Origin: 2-02-FULL-55-14 sp964581115
GTDB taxonomy: Bacteria > Bacteroidota > Ignavibacteria > UBA10030
Length of the DNA: 64,000 nucleotides
Direction of reading: 5' to 3'
Assembly: GCA_964581115.1 (NCBI GenBank)
Contig: CAZOMY010000015.1
Span: 1 to 64,000 of the forward strand
The notes under the pieces were generated by a model that worked only from the letters and a program-made list of their open reading frames with translations, did no database searches and was not told where the DNA came from. The stretch's first letter is position 1; each line of letters begins with the position of its first letter. Made by a program: the position numbers and the translations under genes. Of this stretch, positions 26,001 through 33,056 are shown piece after piece.

Positions 26001-26580
26001 CGCGCCTGCCGCCGGGGTGATGGAAACGGAGACGCCGGGCATGGATCGAATGGGCGCCATCGTCGAGATCGATCTCCCGGCGTTGATACCGGACACCTTC
26101 GTCGCCTCCGATGCGGAGCGGCTCGACCTGTACCGGCGACTGGCAGCAGTGGGATCGGACGACGAAGTGTTCCGGTTGCGCGACGAGTTGCGCGACCGGT
26201 TCGGTGAATACCCGGAGGAGGTGGAGAACCTCTTCGAGGTCGCACGGTGTCGTTTGGCGGCAGCGCGCGCAGGTTTCGTCCGGGTCGAGGTGGAGCAGGA
26301 CGCGCTGACGTTGACGCTCCCTCCGCAGGAGGCAGCATGGTTCTACGGGGAACAGGATGGATCGCCGTCGCGCTTTCAGCGGTTGATGGAGATCGTGTCG
26401 GCGATACATATTGGGCGGCCGCACTTGCGGCAAACGGGGCCAACGCTGCGGATCGAGCTGAAGCTCGCGTCGGCTCCGGACGACGAGGCACGTTTCCGTT
26501 CCGTCCGCGATTGGCTCACCAAGCTATCCACCGAGCCGACAAGAACGATGGATGATCACGATGCCGCTGTCCGTGCGTGA
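23095..26580 (+). CDS. mfd: transcription-repair coupling factor Mfd
   Basis: The 1161-residue protein is full length for Mfd, the SF2 translocase that removes stalled RNA polymerase and recruits UvrA. The UvrB-like N-terminal module covers about 1-350 (FVEEVGDLAVRGGILDVYPF). An acidic linker with runs of Asp, Glu and Gly lies at about 360-395. The CarD-like RNA polymerase-interaction domain is near 450-540 (LRRGDFVVHVDYGIGRFAGL). The motor has Walker A GDVGFGKTEVAVRA near 608 and the DEEH box near 704 (IIDEEHRFGV), then TATPIPRTLQFSLMGARDLS. The UvrA-binding-masking C-terminal domain follows (about 1000-1120). It is monocistronic in a divergent setting. Confidence 0.97.
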   Translation: MQTLSHIESRVASSSPVDRLLKADGPQVAIRGVAGSLLSLIAVQLFRHDGSTLVIVVPDDDLAARTRDDCALLVGEGTVRLFGHASGHRASALDLSGPIARIESLQTLADGQPVIVVTSAAALAMPVIPPEAFRHRRVEVAVGSETPFEALLATLTDLGFERKDFVEEVGDLAVRGGILDVYPFTGENPVRIEFWGDAVESIREFDVLSQRSIRSLERASLIASLDTDSDVTSSAEKHSTLLSYLPSSARIVVHEPALCESEWEEVKKEGVAGLLEWIDVTAAMESFARVVHSSINVPAEAIDFASKPAPPVRGTVRRLLDVIQRLPKGTEVFIGADTRTEVERLQELIDEELTGPEPAPMGDMGSDDENGSGPDALDTEALEAHDEPSAPRGPRLEGVLQPTFMTGTLHAGFHLPVAGLVFFTEHEIFGRERRRGTPRRTRFKGLSSKDVSQLRRGDFVVHVDYGIGRFAGLQKLKVRGVEHEVMKVLYEGDEAVYVHLAYVNRVQKYSSAEGHVPTLSKLGSPEWERLKSKARRRVKDIARDLINLYARRKTEQGFTFAGDTHWQKEMEASFLFEDTPDQAKATRDVKADMESPAPMDRLVCGDVGFGKTEVAVRAAFKAVMNGKQAAVLVPTTILAEQHYNTFTDRMARYGVRIAVLSRFRSPADQKKIIASLKTGALDVVVGTHRLLSNDVAFKDLGLLIIDEEHRFGVSAKEKLRRMRATVDTLTLTATPIPRTLQFSLMGARDLSLINTPPRNRLPIVTEIVPEEFGLIREAVLRELHRGGQVFVIHDRIHDIDEFAARLKERIPEARFETAHGQMKGHELEKVMMAFLEKRFDVLVCTKIIESGIDMPSVNTIVIHRADRFGLAELYQLRGRVGRSNIQAYAYLMTPPIAILPRQTLRRLQAIQEFTELGSGFNLAMRDLEIRGAGNLLGAEQSGFILEMGFEMYMKIVEEAVGELKREEGVAPAAGVMETETPGMDRMGAIVEIDLPALIPDTFVASDAERLDLYRRLAAVGSDDEVFRLRDELRDRFGEYPEEVENLFEVARCRLAAARAGFVRVEVEQDALTLTLPPQEAAWFYGEQDGSPSRFQRLMEIVSAIHIGRPHLRQTGPTLRIELKLASAPDDEARFRSVRDWLTKLSTEPTRTMDDHDAAVRA

Positions 26581-26623
26581 CCCGGTCTCGAAATGACGTG
26601 AAACTCTCGATGGTGACATTGTG

Positions 26624-28153
26624 ATGATACGAACCGTGGTACTTGGCGCCCTGGTGGTGATGTCCTCCGTGGAGGGTCTGTCGCAGCCGGGATATGTCGT
26701 CGTGGCGACGTCGGATGTCCCCAACCCGATTCCCATCATCGCACCACCGACCATGTTGACACTGGTTCCGGCGCGAGGAGATATCCGATCGCTCGGCCGG
26801 GGCGGCGCGATGACGGCGCTGGGAACATCGTTCAATCCTCTGCAGGCGAACCCGGCGCTCCTGGGAATGGGGGCTGGTTCGGTGGAGGTCGTCGGCATCG
26901 CCGCCGGAGTTTCACCGAGCACCGTTCGGGCCCTGGCCTTCATTTCCGATCATCTCGGCGATTTCGAGAACGGTGACTTTCTCGTGCAGATCGGGGAGGG
27001 GTATGAAGAGTACCGGACGGGGCTGACGGCAACAGCTCGGCAAGGGGGATTGGATAAGATGCGTCGAGGTCTGGCGTTCCCAAGCGACGTCATTCAGGAG
27101 GTGACAGGATCGGCCGGACAGCTGCGGGCACACGGGGCAAGCATCGTTCCATATTTGTCCGCGGAGTTGGGCGCGTGGGGATTCTCGGTGCACAACACTC
27201 TGCAACTGGGCTTCCAGGTATCGCCAGGCACGACGATCGAAGACCTTGCCACGATCCGGCTTCCGGAGGCTCCGGCCCTTGTCGGAGCGTCGCTGTTGTT
27301 GCAGCTTGCGCGCGCTCTCAGCGAGGCATTCGACTTGGCCGGAAATCTGCGTTCAGAGGCCTTGCCGCGTGCGTTCGCCGTCTCGACGAACGACCTTGTG
27401 GCGACGGCAGGGCGCAGCTTCAGCCTGGGGGATCGTTTTCGACTTGGGGCGAGCGTGCGTCTCGTGAACCGGCGCTTCTCGTCAAAGCTCATCGATCCCG
27501 AGAACATGTCGTCGGTATTGAGCGAAGTACAACGAGAGTTCACGGGTTCACGCACCGGCCTGACGGGCGACCTGGGAGCGGCATACCGGGCGCCGTTCGG
27601 CTCGACCTTCGGTGTATCGTTGCAGAATATCGTGCCAGTGACGACCATCTCGTCCACGGCACAGCTTGGCTACCGGGCGTCGCAGACCTTCTATCTGAAT
27701 AGTTCCGGCCAGCCCACGTTCAACCGGAGCGAGGCTCTCGTCGGGTACTACAATAAGCGAACCGGTACGTTCGTTCCGAACGCGGCCGGCGACACGCTCC
27801 TCTATGCCTTGGGGGTCACTTTGGACCTCCAATTGCCGTTCGAGCTCAGGGCGCCGATGGTGGCCACGATCGGAGCGGCGCATCCGATCTCAGAACACTG
27901 GGACATCATGTGCGACGTCGTCGACGTCACGGGCAACCTCGAGGGGGTGACGGGCTTAGGTCAACGGGTCAGGCTCGGGTCGGAGTACCGACTCTGGTCT
28001 GGCGTGCTTTCCCTGCGGGCCGGGCTGGTGAACGACCATCTGTCCGCGGGCGCAGGACTGGACCTCGGATGGATGGGGCTCGACGGGGCCACGGCGGTCG
28101 ACGGATTTACACAAACGCGGACATGGTACGGCCAGCTTCGCTTTGGCTGGTGA
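26624..28153 (+). CDS. outer-membrane beta-barrel protein (PorV/TraF-like)
   Basis: The 509-residue protein has a signal peptide (MIRTVVLGALVVMSSVEGLS) and the sequence RSLGRGGAMTALGTSFNPLQ ANPALLG, which resembles the PorV/FadL-like outer-membrane family with a plug region near the N-terminus. The rest alternates hydrophobic and polar residues over many strands and ends YGQLRFGW with a terminal aromatic, as expected for BAM substrates. GTG at 26621 directly precedes ATG 26624; either could be used. Such barrels in this phylum transport hydrophobic compounds or serve type IX secretion, but which applies is not evident. It begins 43 bp after mfd. Confidence 0.78.
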   Translation: MIRTVVLGALVVMSSVEGLSQPGYVVVATSDVPNPIPIIAPPTMLTLVPARGDIRSLGRGGAMTALGTSFNPLQANPALLGMGAGSVEVVGIAAGVSPSTVRALAFISDHLGDFENGDFLVQIGEGYEEYRTGLTATARQGGLDKMRRGLAFPSDVIQEVTGSAGQLRAHGASIVPYLSAELGAWGFSVHNTLQLGFQVSPGTTIEDLATIRLPEAPALVGASLLLQLARALSEAFDLAGNLRSEALPRAFAVSTNDLVATAGRSFSLGDRFRLGASVRLVNRRFSSKLIDPENMSSVLSEVQREFTGSRTGLTGDLGAAYRAPFGSTFGVSLQNIVPVTTISSTAQLGYRASQTFYLNSSGQPTFNRSEALVGYYNKRTGTFVPNAAGDTLLYALGVTLDLQLPFELRAPMVATIGAAHPISEHWDIMCDVVDVTGNLEGVTGLGQRVRLGSEYRLWSGVLSLRAGLVNDHLSAGAGLDLGWMGLDGATAVDGFTQTRTWYGQLRFGW

Positions 28154-28159
28154 ACGACT

Positions 28160-28200
28160 TGATATCGACGGAATATTATATTAAATTTGAAGTAATTGAC
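28160..28200. promoter_or_regulatory. AT-rich promoter/operator region of the marR gene
   Basis: This is the most AT-rich stretch nearby: GAATATTATATTAAATTTGA immediately before the marR start. It contains the imperfect dyad AATATTATATTAAATT. MarR proteins commonly bind such dyads over their own promoter, so autoregulation is inferred. Confidence 0.45.
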
Positions 28201-28202
28201 GC

Positions 28203-28667
28203 ATGAAAACGACGAAGCAATACGGCCGGAAGGCGGACGCCGCCCTCACCATGTGGGTGAAGCTCGCGCGGGCGTACGCCGTGTTCAGCCACCGGACCGA
28301 AGAGGACATCCGTTCCTACGGCCTCACGGCGCCGCAATTCGGCGTGCTTGAAACCCTCGGACATCTCGGTCCGATGCTGACGGGGGACCTGACCCGCAAA
28401 CGCCTGGTGAGCGGAGGCAATGTGACAGTCGTTGTGGATAATCTCATCAAGCAGGGTCTCGTCGAACGAGAGGTGTGCGCCAAGGACCGGCGACAGATCT
28501 ACGTTCAGCTCACTGCCAAGGGACGGAGGCTTTTTGAGAAGACCTTCCCGAAGCACGCGGCGTTCGTCACGGCATTGGCCAGTGCGTTGTCGGAGGACGA
28601 GCAAGCCGAACTCGGAAGGCTGCTAAAAAAGCTGGGCCTTTCGCTCTCTTCGATGGAAAAACGCTGA
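28203..28667 (+). CDS. MarR family transcriptional regulator (MhqR-like)
   Basis: The 154-residue winged-helix regulator begins MKTTKQYGRKADAALTMWVK. The DNA-binding part reads TAPQFGVLETLGHLGPMLTG DLTRKRLVSGGNVTVVVDNL with the wing CAKDRRQIYVQLTAKGRRLF. The helix RAYAVFSHRTEEDIRSYGLT is the dimerisation part typical of MarR proteins sensing phenolic or quinone-like compounds. Downstream on the same strand are a small protein, a ring-cleaving-type dioxygenase and a carboxylesterase, the companions of MhqR in Bacillus. I therefore infer an MhqR-like quinone-responsive repressor; the ligand is not shown by sequence. Confidence 0.88.
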   Translation: MKTTKQYGRKADAALTMWVKLARAYAVFSHRTEEDIRSYGLTAPQFGVLETLGHLGPMLTGDLTRKRLVSGGNVTVVVDNLIKQGLVEREVCAKDRRQIYVQLTAKGRRLFEKTFPKHAAFVTALASALSEDEQAELGRLLKKLGLSLSSMEKR

Positions 28668-28739
28668 TTTTCCCCTTTTTTTGGGCTGATGTTTTGAATT
28701 TGAAACTTCTCTCCATGCTTTGGTGTTCTGATCGAGTCT

Positions 28740-28904
28740 CGGGCCACAATCCTGATACCTGATACCNNNNNNNNNNNNNNNNNNNNNNNNNNNNNNNNNN
28801 NNNNNNNNNNNNNNNNNNNNNNNNNNNNNNNNNNNNNNNNNNNNNNNNNNNNNNNNNNNNNNNNNNCCTGATACCTGATACCCGACACCCGAAACCCGCT
28901 GCCC
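28740..28904. repeat. CCTGATACC array around an assembly gap
   Basis: Perfect CCTGATACCTGATACC copies lie on both sides of the 100-N gap (28767-28866). They pass into CCCGACACCCGAAACCCGCT just before the next start codon. The gap probably hides further copies. The same family in the opposite orientation is at 1147-1186. Confidence 0.8.
28767..28866. other. assembly gap of 100 N
   Basis: The gap lies within the CCTGATACC array, and both flanks are array sequence. Confidence 0.99.
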
Positions 28905-29225
28905 ATGTCCGACTCCTCGCCGCTTGCCGTCATGCGCCCATGGATCGCCGAATTCGACCTTCCGGAGATCACAACGGAATTTGCAGCGCTCATCCCGGAA
29001 CAACGTGCGGCCGTTGGCCTGCTCATGAGCTCCGGCACCATCACGTCGTACACGCTCTCGGCTGACCGTTCGCGGCTGTGGGTCACGCTCGTCGCGCCGT
29101 CCCAAGAGGCGGCCACGGCGGTCCTGAGGAAGTTCCCGATCCTCCCATACACGCGTTGGCGCATCACCGAAGCGATGTTCAGCGAAGTGACCCAGGTCAG
29201 CATTCCTCGGATGTCCCTTAACTGA
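28905..29225 (+). CDS. small conserved protein, muconolactone isomerase/YciI-like size
   Basis: The 106-residue protein reads MSDSSPLAVMRPWIAEFDLP through EFAALIPEQRAAVGLLMSSG and TITSYTLSADRSRLWVTLVA, ending in RWRITEAMFSE. Length and the pattern of a strand-helix-helix-strand repeat (predicted values only) are compatible with a ferredoxin-like dimeric alpha-beta barrel fold used by small isomerases and monooxygenases of aromatic metabolism. I do not recognise the family with certainty. Its place between marR and the dioxygenase gene suggests a role in the same detoxification unit. It starts 5 bp after the CCTGATACC array. Confidence 0.65.
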   Translation: MSDSSPLAVMRPWIAEFDLPEITTEFAALIPEQRAAVGLLMSSGTITSYTLSADRSRLWVTLVAPSQEAATAVLRKFPILPYTRWRITEAMFSEVTQVSIPRMSLN

Positions 29226-29266
29226 GAAGCAGTCTCGGGACGAAGTCCTTCGACGGTGTCACGCGA

Positions 29267-29301
29267 TATTCCGCAATCAACAATTCGCAATTCGCAATCT
29301 C
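29267..29301. repeat. CGCAATC-type heptad array
   Basis: ATTCCGCAATCAACAATTCG and CAATTCGCAATC run right up to the dioxygenase start codon. Related arrays are at 21807-21846 and 33018-33047. Confidence 0.65.
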
Positions 29302-29302
29302 C

Positions 29303-30232
29303 ATGGTTCTCTCAGGAATTCATCATATCACCGTCCTCGCTTCGGACCCGAAACGCAACGCGGCGTTCTATACTGATGTGCTCGGACTCCGGATGGTCAA
29401 GCGCACCGTCAACTTCGATGCGCCTGATGTCTATCATCTGTATTACGCCGATGCGCAGGGAACTCCCGGCACGCTCATGACCGTCTTTCCGTTTCCGCAA
29501 GCAGCCCGAGGCAAGCGCGGAGCCGGTGAGGTCAGCGCGGTCGCCTGGCATGTGCCCGTATCGAGCCGCGACTACTGGATCCGCCGTCTCTCGGAGAAGG
29601 GGTTCGACTTCTCCGGTCCGGTGAAGCGATTCGGAGCCGAGGTCATCGCATTTCTCGACCCGGATGGCTTGAAACTCGAACTCGTCTTCTCGAACGATCC
29701 TCCGCAGGTCATGACATGGGAGCAAAGCACGGTGCCGCCGGAGCATCAGTTGCGGACCTTCCATGGCGTGACGTTCTCATGGCAGCAGGCGGATCCCAGC
29801 TTGGCATTGTTGTCCAACATCATGGGTGCCCGATCGGTCGGGGCAGAGGGCGTCCGCCATCGCTACGCGATCGGTGAAGGGACGGAAGCGGCAATGATTG
29901 ACCTGATCGCCGATGGGAAACTTCCATGGGCCCGGCAGTCAGCAGGCTCGGTACACCATATCGCATGGCGCGTAAAGACCGATGAGGAGCATGAGGTATG
30001 GCGGGAGCGATTGCTAGCCGCCGACGTACGCGTGACGCAGATCGTGGACCGCAAGTACTTCCACAGCATCTACTTCCGCGAGCCCGGTGGGATCCTGTAT
30101 GAGATCGCGACCGATCCTCCGGGCTTGAACGTGGACGAAGACTGGTCCGAACTCGGATTGAAACTCCAATTGCCGCCTTGGTATGAGTCGGATCGGAAGA
30201 AGATCGAGGCAGTGTTGCCGTTACTGGACTGA
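29303..30232 (+). CDS. ring-cleaving dioxygenase, VOC superfamily (MhqO-like)
   Basis: The 309-residue protein has two glyoxalase/VOC modules: residues about 1-140 (GIHHITVLASDPKRNAAFYT through KLELVF) and about 150-280 (HGVTFSWQQADPSLALLSNI through IYFREPGGILYEIATDPPGL). Metal ligands consistent with the family are H8 (GIHHIT), E133-type (LKLELVF), a His in SVHHIAWRV and Glu in GILYEIATD. MhqO/LinE-type members open hydroquinone rings with Fe(II). Given the MarR and esterase neighbours, detoxification of hydroquinones or quinones is the best inference. It lies in a run of plus-strand genes 28.2-31.0 kb. Confidence 0.92.
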   Translation: MVLSGIHHITVLASDPKRNAAFYTDVLGLRMVKRTVNFDAPDVYHLYYADAQGTPGTLMTVFPFPQAARGKRGAGEVSAVAWHVPVSSRDYWIRRLSEKGFDFSGPVKRFGAEVIAFLDPDGLKLELVFSNDPPQVMTWEQSTVPPEHQLRTFHGVTFSWQQADPSLALLSNIMGARSVGAEGVRHRYAIGEGTEAAMIDLIADGKLPWARQSAGSVHHIAWRVKTDEEHEVWRERLLAADVRVTQIVDRKYFHSIYFREPGGILYEIATDPPGLNVDEDWSELGLKLQLPPWYESDRKKIEAVLPLLD

Positions 30233-30253
30233 CCTCATGAAGCACAAGAGTCG

Positions 30254-30348
30254 TAGCCACAAAGAACACGGAGAACACAAAGGAATCAGTGTGGGCAACA
30301 CGATCAACATCTACTCTGTGGTCTTTGTCTTCTTTGTGGCCAAGTTCC
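30254..30348. repeat. imperfect palindrome of ACAAAGAAC-type words
   Basis: Left arm TAGCCACAAAGAACACGGAG then AACACAAAGG; right arm CTCTGTGGTCTTTGTCTTC then TTTGTGGCCA. The arms are complementary with a few mismatches and fill the spacer between the dioxygenase and esterase genes. Confidence 0.7.
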
Positions 30349-30370
30349 TTCTCCCGACTGGCTGACGACC

Positions 30371-31051
30371 ATGCCCCAGCACCTCCATCAAAGCGATTCC
30401 TGGCTCTCGGTTGCGGGAGGAATGCCTCCGCATGCAGGACAGCCGGTGCTTACGTCGGGACCAGCAATCTCCGAAGCCCGAGCCCTTGGGATCCTACTTC
30501 ACGGTCGGGGCGCCAGCGCCGATGACATCCTCGGACTCGGCCGTGAGTTTGGCCGACAGGACATTCTTTGGGTCGCTCCTCAGGCGGCCGGAAACGCTTG
30601 GTATCCGTTCAGCTTTCTATCGCCACTTCAAGTGAACGAGCCAGGACTTAGCTCGTCACTCAGCGTAGTCGATGGGATCGTTCGTGAAGCAACTCGAAGC
30701 GGCATTCCGTCGGACCGCATCGTTCTAATGGGATTTTCCCAGGGGGCGTGTCTGGCGCTCGAGTTTGCGGGGAGGCACGCACGCCGTTACGGAGCGGTCG
30801 TGGGATTCAGCGGCGGGTTGATCGGTCCAGACGGAACGACCCGCGACTACGCCGGTTCCTTGGCGGGAACGCCCGTCTTCTTGGGATGCAGCGACTGCGA
30901 TCCTCATATTCCCGCAGCACGAGTGATGGAATCGGCCGGCGTGTTCGAACGCATGGGCGCCGACGTTCATCTGCAACTTTACAAGAACATGCCACACACG
31001 ATCAGTAATGACGAGGTCGATAGAGTAGGCGCCCTGCTGCGTGGGGTCTGA
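30371..31051 (+). CDS. phospholipase/carboxylesterase family hydrolase (MhqD-like)
   Basis: The 226-residue alpha/beta hydrolase begins MPQHLHQSDSWLSVAGGMPP. It has the oxyanion-type segment GILLHGRGASADDILGLGRE, the nucleophile elbow MGFSQGACLALEF (GFSQG), an Asp in GCSDCDPHIP and the catalytic His in KNMPHTISNDE near the C-terminus. It matches the phospholipase/carboxylesterase family to which MhqD belongs and is likely cytoplasmic. Alongside marR and the VOC dioxygenase it completes a set resembling the Bacillus mhq genes. The substrate is inferred, not shown. Confidence 0.92.
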   Translation: MPQHLHQSDSWLSVAGGMPPHAGQPVLTSGPAISEARALGILLHGRGASADDILGLGREFGRQDILWVAPQAAGNAWYPFSFLSPLQVNEPGLSSSLSVVDGIVREATRSGIPSDRIVLMGFSQGACLALEFAGRHARRYGAVVGFSGGLIGPDGTTRDYAGSLAGTPVFLGCSDCDPHIPAARVMESAGVFERMGADVHLQLYKNMPHTISNDEVDRVGALLRGV

Positions 31052-31302
31052 TGGTCACAACCATCGCCCATGATGCACTTCTATCCGTGAGAGCGGTAGC
31101 CGTCGACCATTGCACGGGCATCTCCATCTGCAACAAGCGAGTGTAACGCTACGCCGAGGGAATTTTGACGGGGCTAGGAGCGTTCCTCAGATCGATACCA
31201 TCGATCGAAGGTCGACTGATCGGTGGCATCAGCTCTCCCTCAGAACGTCAATACTTCACTACTCCATCACTATTCTTTCAAACTCCATTCAAAGGGTCCT
31301 GC

Positions 31303-31881
31303 ATGAACCGTCTTCTTCTTTCCCTTTTCCTCGCACTCGGGATCTCTGTCGCGTCCTTCGCACAGAACGCCTGGACGCTCGACAAGTCCCATAGCGGCAT
31401 CAAGTTCTCCGTGCGCCACATGGTCATCTCCGATGTCGAAGGCTCGTTCAGAGACTACGACGTGACGTTCAAGTCCGACAAAGAGGATTTCACCGACGCC
31501 GTCATCGAGGCCACGATCCAGACCGCCTCGATCGACACGGATAACGAGCGTCGCGACGGACACCTCAAGAGCGACGACTTCTTCAACGCTGAGAAATACC
31601 CCACGATCACGTTCAAGAGTACGAGATTCGAGAAGACCAGCCCGATGACGTACAAGATCCACGGCGACCTGACGATCCGCGACGTCACCAAGCCGGTGAC
31701 GTTTGATGCGGTCCTCGGCGGAACACAAAAGACGCAACGGGGAGCGGTGTCTGGATGGAAAGCGACATTGACGATCAACCGCTTCGACTACAATCTGAAG
31801 TGGGACCGCGCCATTGAGACCGGCGGTCTCGTCGTCGGTCCGGACGTCACGATCACGGTGAACGCGCAAGTACGGAAGTAA
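31303..31881 (+). CDS. YceI family periplasmic lipocalin-like protein
   Basis: The 192-residue protein starts MNRLLLSLFLALGISVASFA, a signal peptide cleaved around residue 20, followed by the YceI pattern WTLDKSHSGIKFSVRHMVIS. Further family features are DGHLKSDDFFNAEKYPTITF, KIHGDLTIRDVTKPVTFDAV and NRFDYNLKWDRA. YceI proteins form an extended lipocalin fold that binds polyisoprenoid-like lipids in the periplasm, and many respond to stress. It is separated from the esterase by 250 bp with nothing recognisable, so it probably has its own promoter, and it ends before a strong hairpin at 31962. Confidence 0.93.
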   Translation: MNRLLLSLFLALGISVASFAQNAWTLDKSHSGIKFSVRHMVISDVEGSFRDYDVTFKSDKEDFTDAVIEATIQTASIDTDNERRDGHLKSDDFFNAEKYPTITFKSTRFEKTSPMTYKIHGDLTIRDVTKPVTFDAVLGGTQKTQRGAVSGWKATLTINRFDYNLKWDRAIETGGLVVGPDVTITVNAQVRK

Positions 31882-31961
31882 GAAGAGGGGAACAGGGAGA
31901 CAGGAAGATGTAAGGCTCCTCAGTTGTCATCATACCTTTCGAGCACGACCGTGGAATGACC

Positions 31962-31998
31962 AAGGGCCGGAAGGCGCATACAGCGCTTTCCGGCCCTT
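31962..31998. terminator. bidirectional terminator between convergent genes
   Basis: AAGGGCCGGAAGGCGC pairs with GCGCTTTCCGGCCCTT around a 5-nt loop, giving a stem of about 16 bp with one bulge-like mismatch. It lies between the YceI gene (plus) and the CDF transporter gene (minus), where it can stop both transcripts. The following T-run is weak in the plus direction. Confidence 0.75.
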
Positions 31999-32076
31999 GA
32001 CGTTCTTGACTGACATCGCAGAACCTCCTTCAGGTCGAACCCCTCTTCTCCTTCACGCTTCCACGCCCTTCAATCG

Positions 32077-33012
32077 TCATTCCTTTGAGTCTTTGAGGGC
32101 CCGGTGAGTCCTGTCATGACCGTCCAGCGGCTCGAGATGTGTCGTGACCGTGACGGAAATGGGGAAGGAAGCCTTGATGGCCGCCTCGATCTCGGTCGCC
32201 TTCCAGTGTGCGTCGTCGATGTTCGTCGCGTTCGGGAACAGCAGATGAAAGTCCACCCAAAGCGACGTGCCGCTGTTTCGATGGCGAAGCTCATGATACC
32301 GCAGGCCCCGAAGGGCTGTTTCTCTCTCGAGGATCTCGACCAGAGCTGAGTGCGTTGTCTTGTCTCCTTCATCCATCAGACCGGCGACCGACTGTCGGAT
32401 AAGCTTGCCTCCGGACCAAAGAATGTTCACAGCGACGAGCATGGCCAGGATCGGGTCAAACGGCAGCCAGCCGGTGATCATGACGAGGATCAGGCCGACG
32501 ATAACGCCGAGGCTAGTATAGGAATCGGTCAACACATGCTTGCCGTTGGCGACAAGGATTAATGAATTGTGCCGCTTTCCCTGCCAGACGAGATATGCGC
32601 CCAAGCCCGCATTAACGAGTGCGGCTCCAGCGACGACGTACGTGCCGATGTCGAGATTCTCGATCTGCAGTCCGTAGATCCACTTCTGAATGGACTCGTA
32701 GATGATGTAGAAGGCAGCGAAAACAATCATGGCTCCTTCAAAGCCGGCGCTGAAGAAGGAGATCCTATCGTGCCCGTACGGATGCGACGGATCGGCCGGC
32801 TTGAAGCTCAACCACAGACTGAAGGCCGCGAACGCGACAGCCAGAACATGAACAACTGACTCGGCGGCGTCGGAGAGAATGGCCGCCGAACCGGTGATGA
32901 GGTAGGCGTACATCTTGCCGGCCAGCATGAAGAACCCCACGACCAGCGAGAGCGACATGGCGAACTTCTGCTGCTGAACCGCTGCGACATTAGTAGGAAG
33001 AGGCGTATCCAT
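32077..33012 (-). CDS. cation diffusion facilitator (CDF) metal transporter
   Basis: The 311-residue inner-membrane protein begins MDTPLPTNVAAVQQQKFAMS. It has six helices, with the metal-site residues in GSAAILSDAAESVVHVLAVA (helix 2) and NGKHVLTDSYTSLGVIVGLI (helix 5). The DPSHPYGHDRISFFSAGFEG loop is the CDF signature. The cytoplasmic C-terminal domain (LRGLRYHELRHRNSGTSLWV and on) fits the dimerising metal-sensing fold. It exports Zn2+, Mn2+ or a related divalent ion in exchange for protons; the ion is not decided by the visible residues. It is followed downstream by the terminator at 31962. Confidence 0.94.
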   Translation of the reverse strand: MDTPLPTNVAAVQQQKFAMSLSLVVGFFMLAGKMYAYLITGSAAILSDAAESVVHVLAVAFAAFSLWLSFKPADPSHPYGHDRISFFSAGFEGAMIVFAAFYIIYESIQKWIYGLQIENLDIGTYVVAGAALVNAGLGAYLVWQGKRHNSLILVANGKHVLTDSYTSLGVIVGLILVMITGWLPFDPILAMLVAVNILWSGGKLIRQSVAGLMDEGDKTTHSALVEILERETALRGLRYHELRHRNSGTSLWVDFHLLFPNATNIDDAHWKATEIEAAIKASFPISVTVTTHLEPLDGHDRTHRALKDSKE

Positions 33013-33017
33013 CGATA

Positions 33018-33047
33018 ATCCGAAATCTCAAATCCGCAATCCGACGT
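33018..33047. repeat. CGCAATC-type heptad array
   Basis: ATCCGAAATCTCAAATCCGC and AATCCGACG fill the 44 bp spacer between the CDF gene and the acyltransferase gene. Confidence 0.55.
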
Positions 33048-33056
33048 ACTTCACGA

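Noticed and set aside
25321..26433. A 370-residue minus-strand frame opposite mfd
   Set aside because: It is antisense to conserved helicase motifs of Mfd and shows no domain.
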